From Planctomycetota bacterium (GTDB taxonomy: Bacteria > Planctomycetota > Planctomycetia > Pirellulales > Pirellulaceae), in assembly GCA_026692885.1 (NCBI GenBank), contig JAPLNJ010000170.1:1-7284 (forward strand): 7,284 bases of DNA, written 5' to 3'. Below are positions 1 through 7,284 of the stretch, piece by piece. Within the stretch, counting starts at the first letter, position 1. Each line of letters opens with the position of its first letter. The position numbers were made by a program, and so were the translations under genes. Under the pieces are notes generated by a model. That model did not search any database. It saw only the letters and a program-made list of their open reading frames with translations, and had not been told where the DNA came from.

Positions 1-1
1 C

Positions 2-3000
2 CTCTGTGAGGACCAGGTAGAGCGGGGACTGTGCCGGCTTGATCCCGCTAACGGCCAGTGGCGGACCTTGCTGGGGATTCAGCGTTGTGAGTCTCTAACG
101 GCGGACCCGGCGCCGAGCCTGACCGGCGTGCTGTTCGCGCAGCAGCAGCTGTGGCTGGCGACCGACCGGGCCGGCATCGGCGTCTACAACCCGGCCACCC
201 ATGGTTGGGACGCGATCCATCAGGCTGCGGGCGGCAAGCTCCTCGACAATGCCGTGCACGATCTGCTGGCGGACCCCGCAGGCCGCATCTGGATCGCGAC
301 GACCGCTGGGCTGAATCGGGTGGAGGCCGGCCGTTGGGAACGGTGGAATGAAGTCCCGCAGTTGGTCGGCCGGAACGTGCGACGGCTGGCTTGGGCGCAG
401 GATAAGCTCTGGTACGTGACGGCTGAGGGCGGGTTGGGCACGTTCGGCCAGGAGGCCTGGCGCACCGTGGCCGGGGAGTCGGGCTGGCAGACCTGCACGG
501 ACGCCGACGTGGCGCACGTGGCCGACGATCCTCGTCACGACCAACTTTGGTTCCTGGCACGAAACCAGACGTTAGGCCTGTACGATCGCCGGACCCGTTC
601 CTGGACGGGGTTCACTCCTCCAGAGGGAGAGGTGTCGATCCGGGCCATTGCGCCGGCCGCTGATGCCGCTGCGCCCGCGTTGCTGGCCGCCACGTCGCGG
701 GGAGCCTTCCGGCTGGATCCGCAAACCCAGGCCTGGACGCCGGCCGGACTGGACCAGGAATCCTTGCAGGCCATCGACGCCGGTCCGGCCGGGGTCGTGG
801 CCGTCACTCAGGCAACCAAGGTTCGTTCTGCCGCCATCCATGTGCAGTCGGCAACGCCGGAGTGGCGCACCGCCATCGGATCGGGGCGGGCCTATCCGGG
901 GCCCGGCGAAGTGAAGGCGGCTGCGGCCAGCGGCGATGGCAGTACCTTGTTTGTGGGCAGCTCCGCGGGAATCTCCGGCTACAGCGTCGGCACCCACAGT
1001 TGGACTCCGGCGCGAAAGCTGGACGTTGCCGACAAGCAAGACCAGGGAGCGGTGATCGACCTCCAGGCCGACGGGCCACGGTTGTTGGCTTTAACCCAGG
1101 GACGCAGTCTTGTGTCCTGGGATCCCGCTTCGGGAGCGTCGTCCCTGGTGGCCGGAGGCGAGCGGTTCGGCGGCAACCTGGCCGATGTTACGGCGGTCAC
1201 TCGCGATGCAGCCGGCAATTTGTGGCTGGCCACCGACCGAGCGCTGTATACGTATGCTCCGGGGCTGCGCAACTGGGGCCAATTGCCGGAGGCCCCGGAG
1301 AAGATCCAACAACTGGTTGCCGCCCGCGACGGGGTGTGGGCGCTGGCCGGCGCCCGGGCGTACTTCTGCACCGAGCGCAAGGCGGTGGCCGTGCGCCAGG
1401 GGCCGGACAACTTGATTCGCCTCTTCGCGTCCCCGGAGACGTCCGGCGCTGTGGCCCTGGCCCCACCAGGAAGGCTGTACCAGTTGGTGGACGACGAGCA
1501 GTATTTCACCGTGGTTGGCGACCCGGCCGAAGGACTGGACTTGCAGGCGGTCACGCAGGTCGCGGCGGTCGCGGAGTTCTTCGTGGTCGGCGGCCAGCAG
1601 CCCTGCTTGTACGACGCTCTCAGCCGGAGTTGGCGCCAGCTGCAGACGGGGCCGGTGGCGCAAGTTGTGGCCGCCGATGGGCAGATTTGGCTGCGCACGG
1701 CGCGAGGTCAGATATTCTCGTGCCTGTCCCCCGCCGCGGCTGCTGTGGCGGCGGATTTGGGGGGAACGGCGATCCAATTGGCCGCGCGCGGGCCGGAGCT
1801 TGCCGCCCTGCTGGCTGACGGCAGCATTCAGGTGCGGAAAGCCGGCGCGAACTGGACGAAGGTGAAGGACCCGGCTGCCGGCCCCGGCAGTGCGATCCTG
1901 GCCGCCTCCCAACTGCAGGCCGCGGCGGTTGGCGACGTGCTGTATTTGGCGGGCGGGCCGCAGCAACGACTATGGCAGTTCGGCTGGACCGCGCCGGCCT
2001 GGCAAGTCGCTCAGGAATCGCAGAACCAGCCGCTTTCCGGGGTGACCCAATTGGCCGTCACCTCGGATCGCGTCTGGGCTCTGGCTGGCGGCGCGGAACA
2101 AGTCTTCTCGGCTCCGCACGGCGAGGCGTCTTATCGGCAGGAAAGCTTGGCCGGCGTGCGGCAGATCCGTGCGTTGGGGGATGTGGTCACGGCACTGGAT
2201 GCCGCTGGCGATGTCTGGCTGTTGAACGGCCAAGCCAACCAAGTCGTGCGGTTCTCGGCCCCGGCCGCCAACAAGACCGACCCGCTGGAAATGGCAGACC
2301 TGGCGGAACTCCCGGAGGGGCTGTTGGTGGCGGGGCAGAATGGTTCCGCGATCCTGTCACGGGGGTTGGCCTCCTGGTCCCCTGTCGGCGGTGCGGCCCA
2401 GGTGTCGCGGTTGCATTCGGCTCCGGGCGACGGCTCCCCGTTGTGGGCCACATCGGCGCGTGGGGAGTTGTATCAACTCGTCGGCGGGCCGGGTGAGCGG
2501 GCTTGGCAACCGGTCGTTCTGGACGGCGGTCAAACCATTGCGTCGCTTACGGTGGGAGCGGGCGCTCAGCAGGACCAGTCCTGGGCCTGCCTCAGCAACG
2601 GTGGCCTACTCCGCCTGCGGAAGGAGGAAAAGGAGATCTGGCATCAGCCCGACGCCGCCCCCGGCGGTCCTCAGGATGTGGTCGGAGTGGTCCGCGCGGG
2701 CGATAGCTTCCTGGTCGCCTTCCGCAATGGCAAGCTGGCCCGCTGCCGGCCCGGAGCCTGGGAATTCGCCGAGACACCGTCGCCGGCGGCCAACGGGATT
2801 GACCGGTTGCTGTGCCTGGGACCGGCCGCCGCCCCGGCGTCCTACTGGCTGTTGGCGGGGGACGGGCAACTGCACGTTCAGGCCGCGGGGCAGACGGGGG
2901 TTTGGCGCGCCGTGGCAACGGGCGTACAACAGGTTTTCGCGGCTGGTGAGTTGCTGCTTGCGGTGGGGGACAAGGGCCGCCGCCTGCAAGCCTTTGACGC

Positions 3001-6000
3001 GGCAGGCACGGCCAGCGACTGGTGGAATGCCCCTCAGCCCCCGCCTCTAAAAGCCGTCGTTGCCGCAGGGGAACTGGTGGTCCAGGAAGACCGTGTGCTG
3101 CTGGTGCTGTCCGATGGCCAATCCTCCGCCGCCTACGATCCACAGACGCGGCAATGGCTGGTCGTTCCCGCAGGCTTTGTGGAATTTGCTCCGCTCGCGG
3201 GCGCGCTGCTGGGCCGCACCGCCGAGGGACGGGTGGCGCGGTTGGCCCTTGTGGGTGGAGCTGTGCAGATCGCGCCACTGGACTGGGGCGGCAAGGTCTT
3301 GCGGATTACTGGCGCCGGGGATTCCGCGACAGCCCTGGGGTGGCTGGAAGGCGGCCGCCTGGTCCTGGCGGACGACCGCGTTCGCAGCACCTTGATCGGA
3401 GGCAAGCTGGGACCTGCCGAGTTGTGGGCCGTCGCCGCCTCTGGCGAACGCTGCTTTGCCGCGGCCGCCGATCGTAACTTGTACGTCTATGAGTCCAGCT
3501 CGCGCGATTGGCGGTTGCTGAGGACGCTCCCCAAGCAGGTGACACACGTTCCGCGATTGCTGGCCGAGGGACAGTCGCTGTGGCTGGAAACGACCGCGGG
3601 CCCGGCGTCCGGGCTCTTCCGCCTGGAGGAGCGAAATGGCGGCTGGGACGTGCAAGCAGTGTGCGGGTCTCTGGCTGGTTGGGAACGGGCCGGCGGCGGC
3701 GTGCTGGCACGGGTGCGGATCGAGGGGGGGAATCCCGAACTCCGCTACTATGCCAGTGCTGCGCCGGACCCGCTGACACTCCGCCTGCTGAATCCGGCGG
3801 GGCCTCGGGAGCAGGATGTGGTGGCGGCCCGCAGTTCTGCCCGTCAGGCGTGGCTGTACACGCGGCAAGGAGAGTTGTGGTCGTATGTGCGGGGCAGCCG
3901 CAGTTGGACGAAATGCCTGTTGCCGCAAGACGCCAAGATTGCCTCCGCCGTGCTGGACTGCGAACCGCCCGTACTGGTGACAGATCGCAAGACCGTGCTG
4001 GTGGGACGGCCGAAGCCGGTTTCTGGCGGCTGGGACTTTGTTGAATTGGCGCGGGACGTGGTCCGGCCGACGGCCGTGGACGCGGATGGCAAGCAGGTGG
4101 CATTTGCCACGTCCGCTGGCGTGTTCGTGAACCAGGGAACGGCTGCGGAGCAGGCCGGCGGTTTGCAGTTTAATTCGGCTTTTGCCAAGGAGCGGCAGGT
4201 GGTCGCCCTGGCCGCGGCCGGAGCGGAGCTGTTCGCCGCCAGCGAGGTCCGAGAGGTCTCCGCTTATGACTTGGCACGCCGGCGCTGGCGTCCGTTGCCG
4301 CTGGTGCCTTGGGACGTGCAGGCCTTGTTTGTCGTCGGCCAGCAACTCCACGTCGAGGGTCGGCAGGGGGAATTGGCCTGCCTGGACGGCGAGCGTTGGG
4401 TCCCGGCCCTGGGCCGTTCCCAAGCCACGTGGAAGCACCAGTACGGCAAGCTGGGAGGACTCAGCTACATCCCTCCCCCCGCAAGTTCCTGGAGCGTCCG
4501 ACGCGACGGCAACAAGTGGAGCGTATCCCTGGCCTGGAACGCCTCGCCCGCCATCGCCGTGTCCCTGGATCCCGGTGGCCGACTGGGCATCGACGACTGC
4601 GCTGGCGGCCTGGCGTTGTACGGCGATCGACTGTTTGTGGCCACCACGGATGCGCTGCTGGAGTATACGTCCGACCTGGGGACGCTGCGTGGCGTGACGC
4701 GGCCGGGGAGGTATGTCGTGCGGGCTGACCGGCCCCACAACCGCGTGCTGACTATTTCGCCCAGCCGCGAGGTGCAGGCTTACGATGGCCAGCATTGGGC
4801 GTCCGAGACCCTGGAGACGTTCCAGTCCGCCTTGGCCTACGGGAACCTCACGGACAGCGCGCGTCCGCTGACACTCACGTTGCCAGGGGCGGGCCGCCAG
4901 CCGGTGGTGGCCGTGGAGTATCGCGGTTCGCGGTTGCTGTCCGACACGCCCTCGCCAGACCAGCCGCTGACCACCAACGGCCGTGAATGGTTCCTCGGCA
5001 CGCTGCTGGGAGTCTCGGTCCTGGATCGGCAGGGCGGACTGATGAGCGTGCATCCGCTCGCGAAAGGTGGCGTGGCGTTCGCTTGGGGCGGACCGGCGGA
5101 CCAACCCGTCCTGCATGTGCGGGCCGGAGATGGCTCGGTCTGCACCTGGAATGGCAGTCTTTGGGAACCGTGCCAGGACTCTTGGGAAGCGTTGCAGAGT
5201 GGGATGGACTTCGAAGGACACCTGCGCCACATCGAACGCGTGGGCAACCGGTTCCGTTTGTCCTGCCCCGCAGACAAGCTGGGGCCGGAACTGTGGCTTG
5301 ACCCGGCAGCGGGCGGTTTCACCCGAGACGCCATCCGCGACGTGCTGTTCACGGGCCAGGCGGCCTGGACGCTGGCCGGTGCTGATCTGGAGCGTCTGCC
5401 GACCTCCGGCGCCGTGGAACGCGGTAGGTGGTCGCTGGGCAGCAATCCGCAAGAGGCGAGCGGCTTGCGGATGACTGCCGCCGGGCCCGTAGCGGACTTC
5501 GGCAGCCGCCTGTATCGCCTGTCCGAGTCCGGCCCGCCTCAGATGCTGCCACCGGATGCCGCCCAGCGAACGCCACGGACGGCCCTGCTGGCCGGGCGGC
5601 GGTGGAGCATCGCAGGCTCCGGCGAACGGATGCTTGTGACGTACCAATCGGCGGGAGGCACACCGCTGACCGTGCCACTCGACACCGCGGGCGGCTGGGG
5701 CTGGGACCAACTGCGCTGTGCAGCCATCGGCGGCGGGAAACTGCTCCTGGAGACCGCTGCGGGGAGTTTTCAAACGGCAGTGCCGGGGGCGGGAGCCACG
5801 CTGCCGTTGGATGACCTGCAGCCTTTGGCCTTTGGTAACCATGGCCAGCGGATCGTCTTGGAGGAACTGTGGGTCTCCTCACGTGGCGGGATCTGGGGCC
5901 GGAGTCGCGGACCCGAGGGCTGGCTGTCGCTGGACGCCCAACAGGGAGCCTGGCAGTCCGCTGGGAACCTGCCCGACGTGGAGCGGCAGGAGTTCGACCG

Positions 6001-7282
6001 GCTGTGCCAGGTCCCCGGTGTGACCTGGCGGCGGAAGGGGCGAGCGCTGGAACTGGCGGAAGCCACGCCGGGTGGAGAGTCCATTGCGGTGCTCGATCCG
6101 GCGAGCCGGCGGTTCGCCTGCGATCAGGTCTCTGCCGCCCTGGAGCAGGACGGCACCTTGTGGCTGCTCACGCCCGCCGGGTTGCGGCAGATCGATCTGA
6201 CTAGCCGCCGTCTCTTGGCAGTGGACCCTGCGGACGGGTTCCGCGAATCCGGGGGTGAATTCCTGCGGGTGGGCAGCCGTTGGCTGCTCAAGGTGAAGCC
6301 GCAGCGGTCCACGGAGGCCACGTACTACGAGCGTCAGGGGTCGGCCTGGCAGGAACTCGCCGCCGCCCAGAATCCGTGGCTCGGCCGGTTGCCATTCGTG
6401 GATTGGGGATATTTCCGCACCGTGCGAAACGGGAATCAGTGGGAGTTCGCACTTCGCGCGGATGCGGCGGGGGACAGTTGGCGGCCATGCCGGTTCCAAC
6501 CGCGCGAGCGGCGGTTTGATTTTCAGACCGTGCGTGCCGCCGTGGCCTCGGGCGATCAGCTCCTCACGGAAACGCCGTTGGGTATCCTCACCTGGAAACG
6601 TCGGGCAGCCGGTTACGAATATGCGAGCATGCGGGGCGACTTGGACAGCTTGGACGTGTCGCCCGATCGTAGCTGCGCAGTGGCTGCGACCACCACCGGA
6701 AACAAAGACTTGGTCGAGCACCGGGCCGCCAGCGGATGGGCGCCGCGTGCGAACAACGCGGCCCTGCCGCGACTGCGCACCGAGTCCCGCCGCTGGCGCG
6801 TACTGCAGCGCACGCCCCAGGACGTAACGGACGTGCTCGTCAACCCGGACGGGACGCAGTGGTTCGAATTGCCGCTGCATGCGGAAGGCGATTTCGAGTT
6901 TCGGCGTCCGCAGCAGGTGCTGCTCGGCCCGGAAGAATCTGGTTGGACGCTCGCGGGCGGGACCGTGGTCCGCTATCAAGCCGCGGCGGACGCGGCGTGG
7001 ACACCCCAGAGCCTGTTTGCCGCCAGCGAACTGCCGGGCCGGCCACCGCCTCCGTACGAGTTATTCCTCGCCGACGAGACCGTCCATGTCGCGGGCGGCG
7101 GGAAGGTGTGTGCGGCGTCCGGTGGCGGGGCGTGGCAAGCGGCCGACGCGAAGCTTCTGACTGAGCGGCAGCAGCGGGTGTGCGAGGAAGGCGGGTGGAC
7201 GTGGGTGAAACCGCCCGGCGGCGAGCTGCGGATCTCGCGGCAGGTCGGCGGCCAGCCACCGCTCGCGCTGCAGTGGGAGCGA
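2..7282 (+). CDS. Giant multi-beta-propeller repeat protein, internal fragment (both ends outside window)
   Basis: This is a single open frame of 2427 codons with no stop; start and stop both lie outside the window. Propeller motifs begin at the first codons (LDPANGQW, residues 13-20) and continue to the last, so the start is well upstream. The first in-frame ATG is at base 2291 and lies mid-repeat, so it is not a plausible start. The protein is built of blade-like repeats with (L/I)-W-(L/I)-A-T strands and Y-D-P-x-T-x-x-W turns, the best copies resembling Reg_prop (PF07494). Trp is about 3.7% of residues, Met 0.3%, Lys about 1.6%, and there are 26 scattered Cys. I see no transmembrane segment, signal peptide, coiled coil, catalytic motif or histidine-kinase domain. 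Propellers usually serve in binding or scaffolding, but no ligand or partner can be read here. Reg_prop arrays in hybrid two-component sensors are far shorter, about 14 blades. The coding frame is near certain, the propeller fold likely, and the function unknown. Confidence 0.93.
122..208 (+). repeat. Reg_prop-like blade, well-conserved copy
   Basis: Residues 41-69 contain the strand LWLATDRAGIGVY (50-62) followed by the turn NPATHGW (63-69). The order of hydrophobic strand, LW-x-x-T, G-x-x-x-Y and P-x-T-x-x-W matches the Reg_prop family pattern. This copy and the next are the main reason for assigning the family. Confidence 0.7.
260..337 (+). repeat. Reg_prop-like blade, best-conserved copy
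   Basis: Residues 87-112 read DLLADPAGRIWIATTAGL (87-104), then NRVEAGRW (105-112). The D-x-x-G-R-I-W-I-A-T-x-x-G-L core is the classic Reg_prop signature, in which D-x-x-G forms the tight turn before the W strand. It follows the previous blade directly and a second Trp follows at 115. Confidence 0.75.
1187..1276 (+). repeat. Reg_prop-like blade, well-conserved copy
   Basis: Residues 396-425 include the strand turn RDAAGNLWLATDRALYTY (401-418) and close with APGLRNW (419-425). The D-x-x-G-N-L-W-L-A-T core is canonical. Its LWLATDR heptapeptide is identical to that at residues 50-56, and the underlying 19 bases differ at one position. Confidence 0.72.
4469..4831 (+). repeat. Long repeat unit 1
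   Basis: Covers residues 1490-1610. The opening strand is VRRDGNKWSVSL (1499-1510), the central part LDPGGRLGIDD (1522-1532), the T-strand LFVATTDALLEY (1544-1555) and the closing turn YDGQHW (1594-1599). An I-P-P-P stretch at 1490-1493 precedes the opening strand and may be a linker. Confidence 0.5.
4832..5215 (+). repeat. Long repeat unit 2 (diverged opening)
   Basis: Covers residues 1611-1738. The opening strand is weak (PLTLTL, 1622-1627) and lacks the Trp. The centre is VEYRGSRLLSD (1638-1648), the T-strand is clear in NGREWFLGTLLGVSVLD (1659-1675), and the closing turn is CTWNGSLW (1714-1721). This is the least certain full unit; it is supported by spacing as much as by sequence. Confidence 0.4.
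5216..5581 (+). repeat. Long repeat unit 3
   Basis: Covers residues 1739-1860. The opening strand is RVGNRFRL (1746-1753) with Phe in place of Trp, the centre WLDPAAGGFTRDAI (1765-1778) and the T-strand AAWTLAGADLERL (1787-1799). The closing part, LYRLSES (1837-1843), has no Trp. Confidence 0.45.
5582..5995 (+). repeat. Long repeat unit 4
   Basis: Covers residues 1861-1998. The opening strand is GRRWSI (1865-1870), the centre LDTAGGWGWDQL (1893-1904), the T-strand KLLLETAAGSF (1913-1923) and the closing turn LSLDAQQGAW (1975-1984). At about 138 residues it is one of the longest units; the extra length lies around the R-G-G-I-W-G segment (1961-1966). Confidence 0.45.
5996..6409 (+). repeat. 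Long repeat unit 5 (clearest central motif)
   Basis: Covers residues 1999-2136. The opening strand is VTWRRKGRALEL (2007-2018), the centre VLDPASRRFACDQV (2030-2043), the T-strand TLWLLTPAGLRQID (2052-2065) and the closing turn YYERQGSAW (2108-2116). The centre and T-strand together look most like a normal propeller blade and tie this region to the upstream array. Confidence 0.5.
6410..6778 (+). repeat. Long repeat unit 6
   Basis: Covers residues 2137-2259. The opening strand is VRNGNQWEFAL (2141-2151), the centre FQPRERRFDFQTV (2165-2177), the T-strand QLLTETPLGILTW (2186-2198) and the closing turn HRAASGW (2240-2246). The opening strand is the closest match to unit 1 (VRRDGNKWSVSL). Confidence 0.5.
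6779..7177 (+). repeat. Long repeat unit 7
   Basis: Covers residues 2260-2392. The opening strand is SRRWRVL (2262-2268), the centre GDFEFRRPQQVLL (2296-2308), the T-strand GWTLAGGTVVRY (2314-2325) and the closing turn VCAASGGGAW (2369-2378). A P-P-P-P run at 2348-2351 sits between the T-strand and the closing turn and may be a loop. Confidence 0.45.
7178..7282 (+). repeat. Long repeat unit 8, cut by window end
   Basis: Covers residues 2393-2427. Only the opening part is present: GGWTWVKPPGGELRI (2397-2411), then a strand ending in LQW (2423-2425). The spacing from unit 7 fits the series, which implies that the repeat continues beyond the window. Confidence 0.35.
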
Positions 7283-7284
7283 GG

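Larger units (their letters stand above)
2..4399 (+). repeat. Regular array of about 35 propeller-blade-like units, period about 42-43 residues
   Basis: This covers residues 1-1466 of the giant protein. The turn residue closing each unit, usually Trp, falls at about 20, 69, 112, 153, 201, 245, 288, 334, 380, 425, 462, 502, 544, 582, 618, 667, 711, 754, 792, 835, 880, 920, 968, 1007, 1052, 1095, 1130, 1170, 1215, 1258, 1302, 1344, 1384, 1429 and 1466. At 380, 462, 502, 582, 711, 754, 1130, 1258 and 1384 the Trp is replaced or absent and the position is inferred from spacing. The mean step is 42.5 residues (range about 35-49), a normal blade length. Clear turns include IGVYNPATHGW (59-69), LGLYDRRTRSW (191-201), FRLDPQTQAW (236-245), AAYDPQTRQW (1043-1052) and VSAYDLARRRW (1419-1429). 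The copies are highly diverged, so the array looks old rather than recently amplified. Grouping into individual propellers cannot be decided by eye. Confidence 0.75.
4469..7282 (+). repeat. Second-order tandem repeat region, units of about 120-138 residues (seven full, one partial)
   Basis: In residues 1490-2427 a long unit recurs with three shared landmarks. The first is an opening strand like G-N-x-W-x-(V/F)-x-L. The second is a central L-D-P-x-x-x-R-F-x-x-D stretch leading to L-(W/F/L)-x-x-T-x-x-(G/A)-(L/I). The third is a closing turn with G-x-x-W followed by 20-45 residues to the next opening strand. Opening landmarks lie at about 1506, 1623, 1751, 1868, 2009, 2147, 2265 and 2401, giving steps of 117, 128, 117, 141, 138, 118 and 136. 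The mean of about 128 is close to three times the 42-43 residue blade period of the upstream array, so each unit may be three blades. Alignment was by eye and identity between units is low. The fold is probably still propeller-like. Confidence 0.55.

Noticed and set aside
862..1818. A 318-codon plus-strand ORF in another frame
   Set aside because: Its product is rich in Gly, Arg and Ala with no domain, and it lies wholly inside the propeller-encoding frame. This is typical of out-of-frame reading in GC-rich DNA.
2291..2293. First in-frame ATG as a possible gene start
   Set aside because: Repeat motifs continue without a break upstream of it, it sits inside a blade, and the frame is open back to base 2.
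3047..5842. A 931-codon minus-strand ORF, the longest ATG-started ORF in the window
   Set aside because: It is the exact codon-register shadow of the plus-strand gene. Its conceptual protein is rich in Arg, Gln, Pro and His with no recognisable domain, while the sense frame has clear periodic propeller motifs and runs through the whole window.
6632..6640. RGD tripeptide (residues 2211-2213) followed by spaced Asp residues, as an adhesion or calcium site
   Set aside because: A single tripeptide occurs often by chance in an Arg/Gly/Asp-rich protein, and the Asp spacing does not match a standard calcium-loop motif.
5879..6979. A 366-codon minus-strand ORF
   Set aside because: It shares the antisense register explained by scarce TTA/CTA/TCA codons and has no recognisable motif.
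2..7282. Hybrid two-component sensor (Reg_prop plus histidine kinase)
   Set aside because: No transmembrane helix, Y_Y_Y domain, HisKA/HATPase motif, receiver or DNA-binding domain appears in 2427 residues, and the blade number is far too high. Such domains outside the window cannot be excluded.

Overview
The whole window lies inside one protein-coding gene. On the plus strand, the frame starting at base 2 runs to base 7282 as 2427 sense codons with no stop. Neither the start nor the stop codon is in the window, so the real protein is longer. I see no intergenic space, promoter, terminator, RNA gene, mobile element or CRISPR array.

The protein is repetitive and looks like a chain of beta-propellers. 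Its basic unit is a blade-like motif: a hydrophobic strand, then (L/I)-W-(L/I)-A-T-x-x-x-(G/A)-L, then a Y/L-D-P-x-T-x-x-W turn. The best copies (residues 41-69, 87-112, 396-425) resemble the two-component-regulator propeller repeat family (Reg_prop, Pfam PF07494). Trp is strongly enriched (about 90 of 2427 residues) and Met is rare (7). No catalytic domain, membrane segment, signal peptide or kinase module is visible.

Two regions can be separated. Residues 1 to about 1466 (bases 2-4399) form a fairly regular array of about 35 blade-like units with a period of about 42-43 residues. From about residue 1490 to the end (bases 4469-7282) the simple period blurs, and a longer repeat of about 120-138 residues appears: seven full units plus the start of an eighth. 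Each has an opening strand (G-N-x-W/F-like), a central D-P-x-x-x-R-F / L-W-x-x-T-x-x-G segment and a closing G-x-x-W turn. I aligned these by eye, so boundaries are approximate. The long unit is about three times the short period and may be a three-blade supermodule.

Organism: the DNA is GC-rich (about two thirds GC by eye), with G/C-ending codons favoured but TTG, GAA and CAA still used. Very large genes of unknown function with propeller-like repeats are known in Planctomycetota and some related or environmental phyla. A planctomycete-like bacterium is my best guess from composition and gene size only. The function is unknown; a large interaction, scaffold or surface role is the most that can be inferred.
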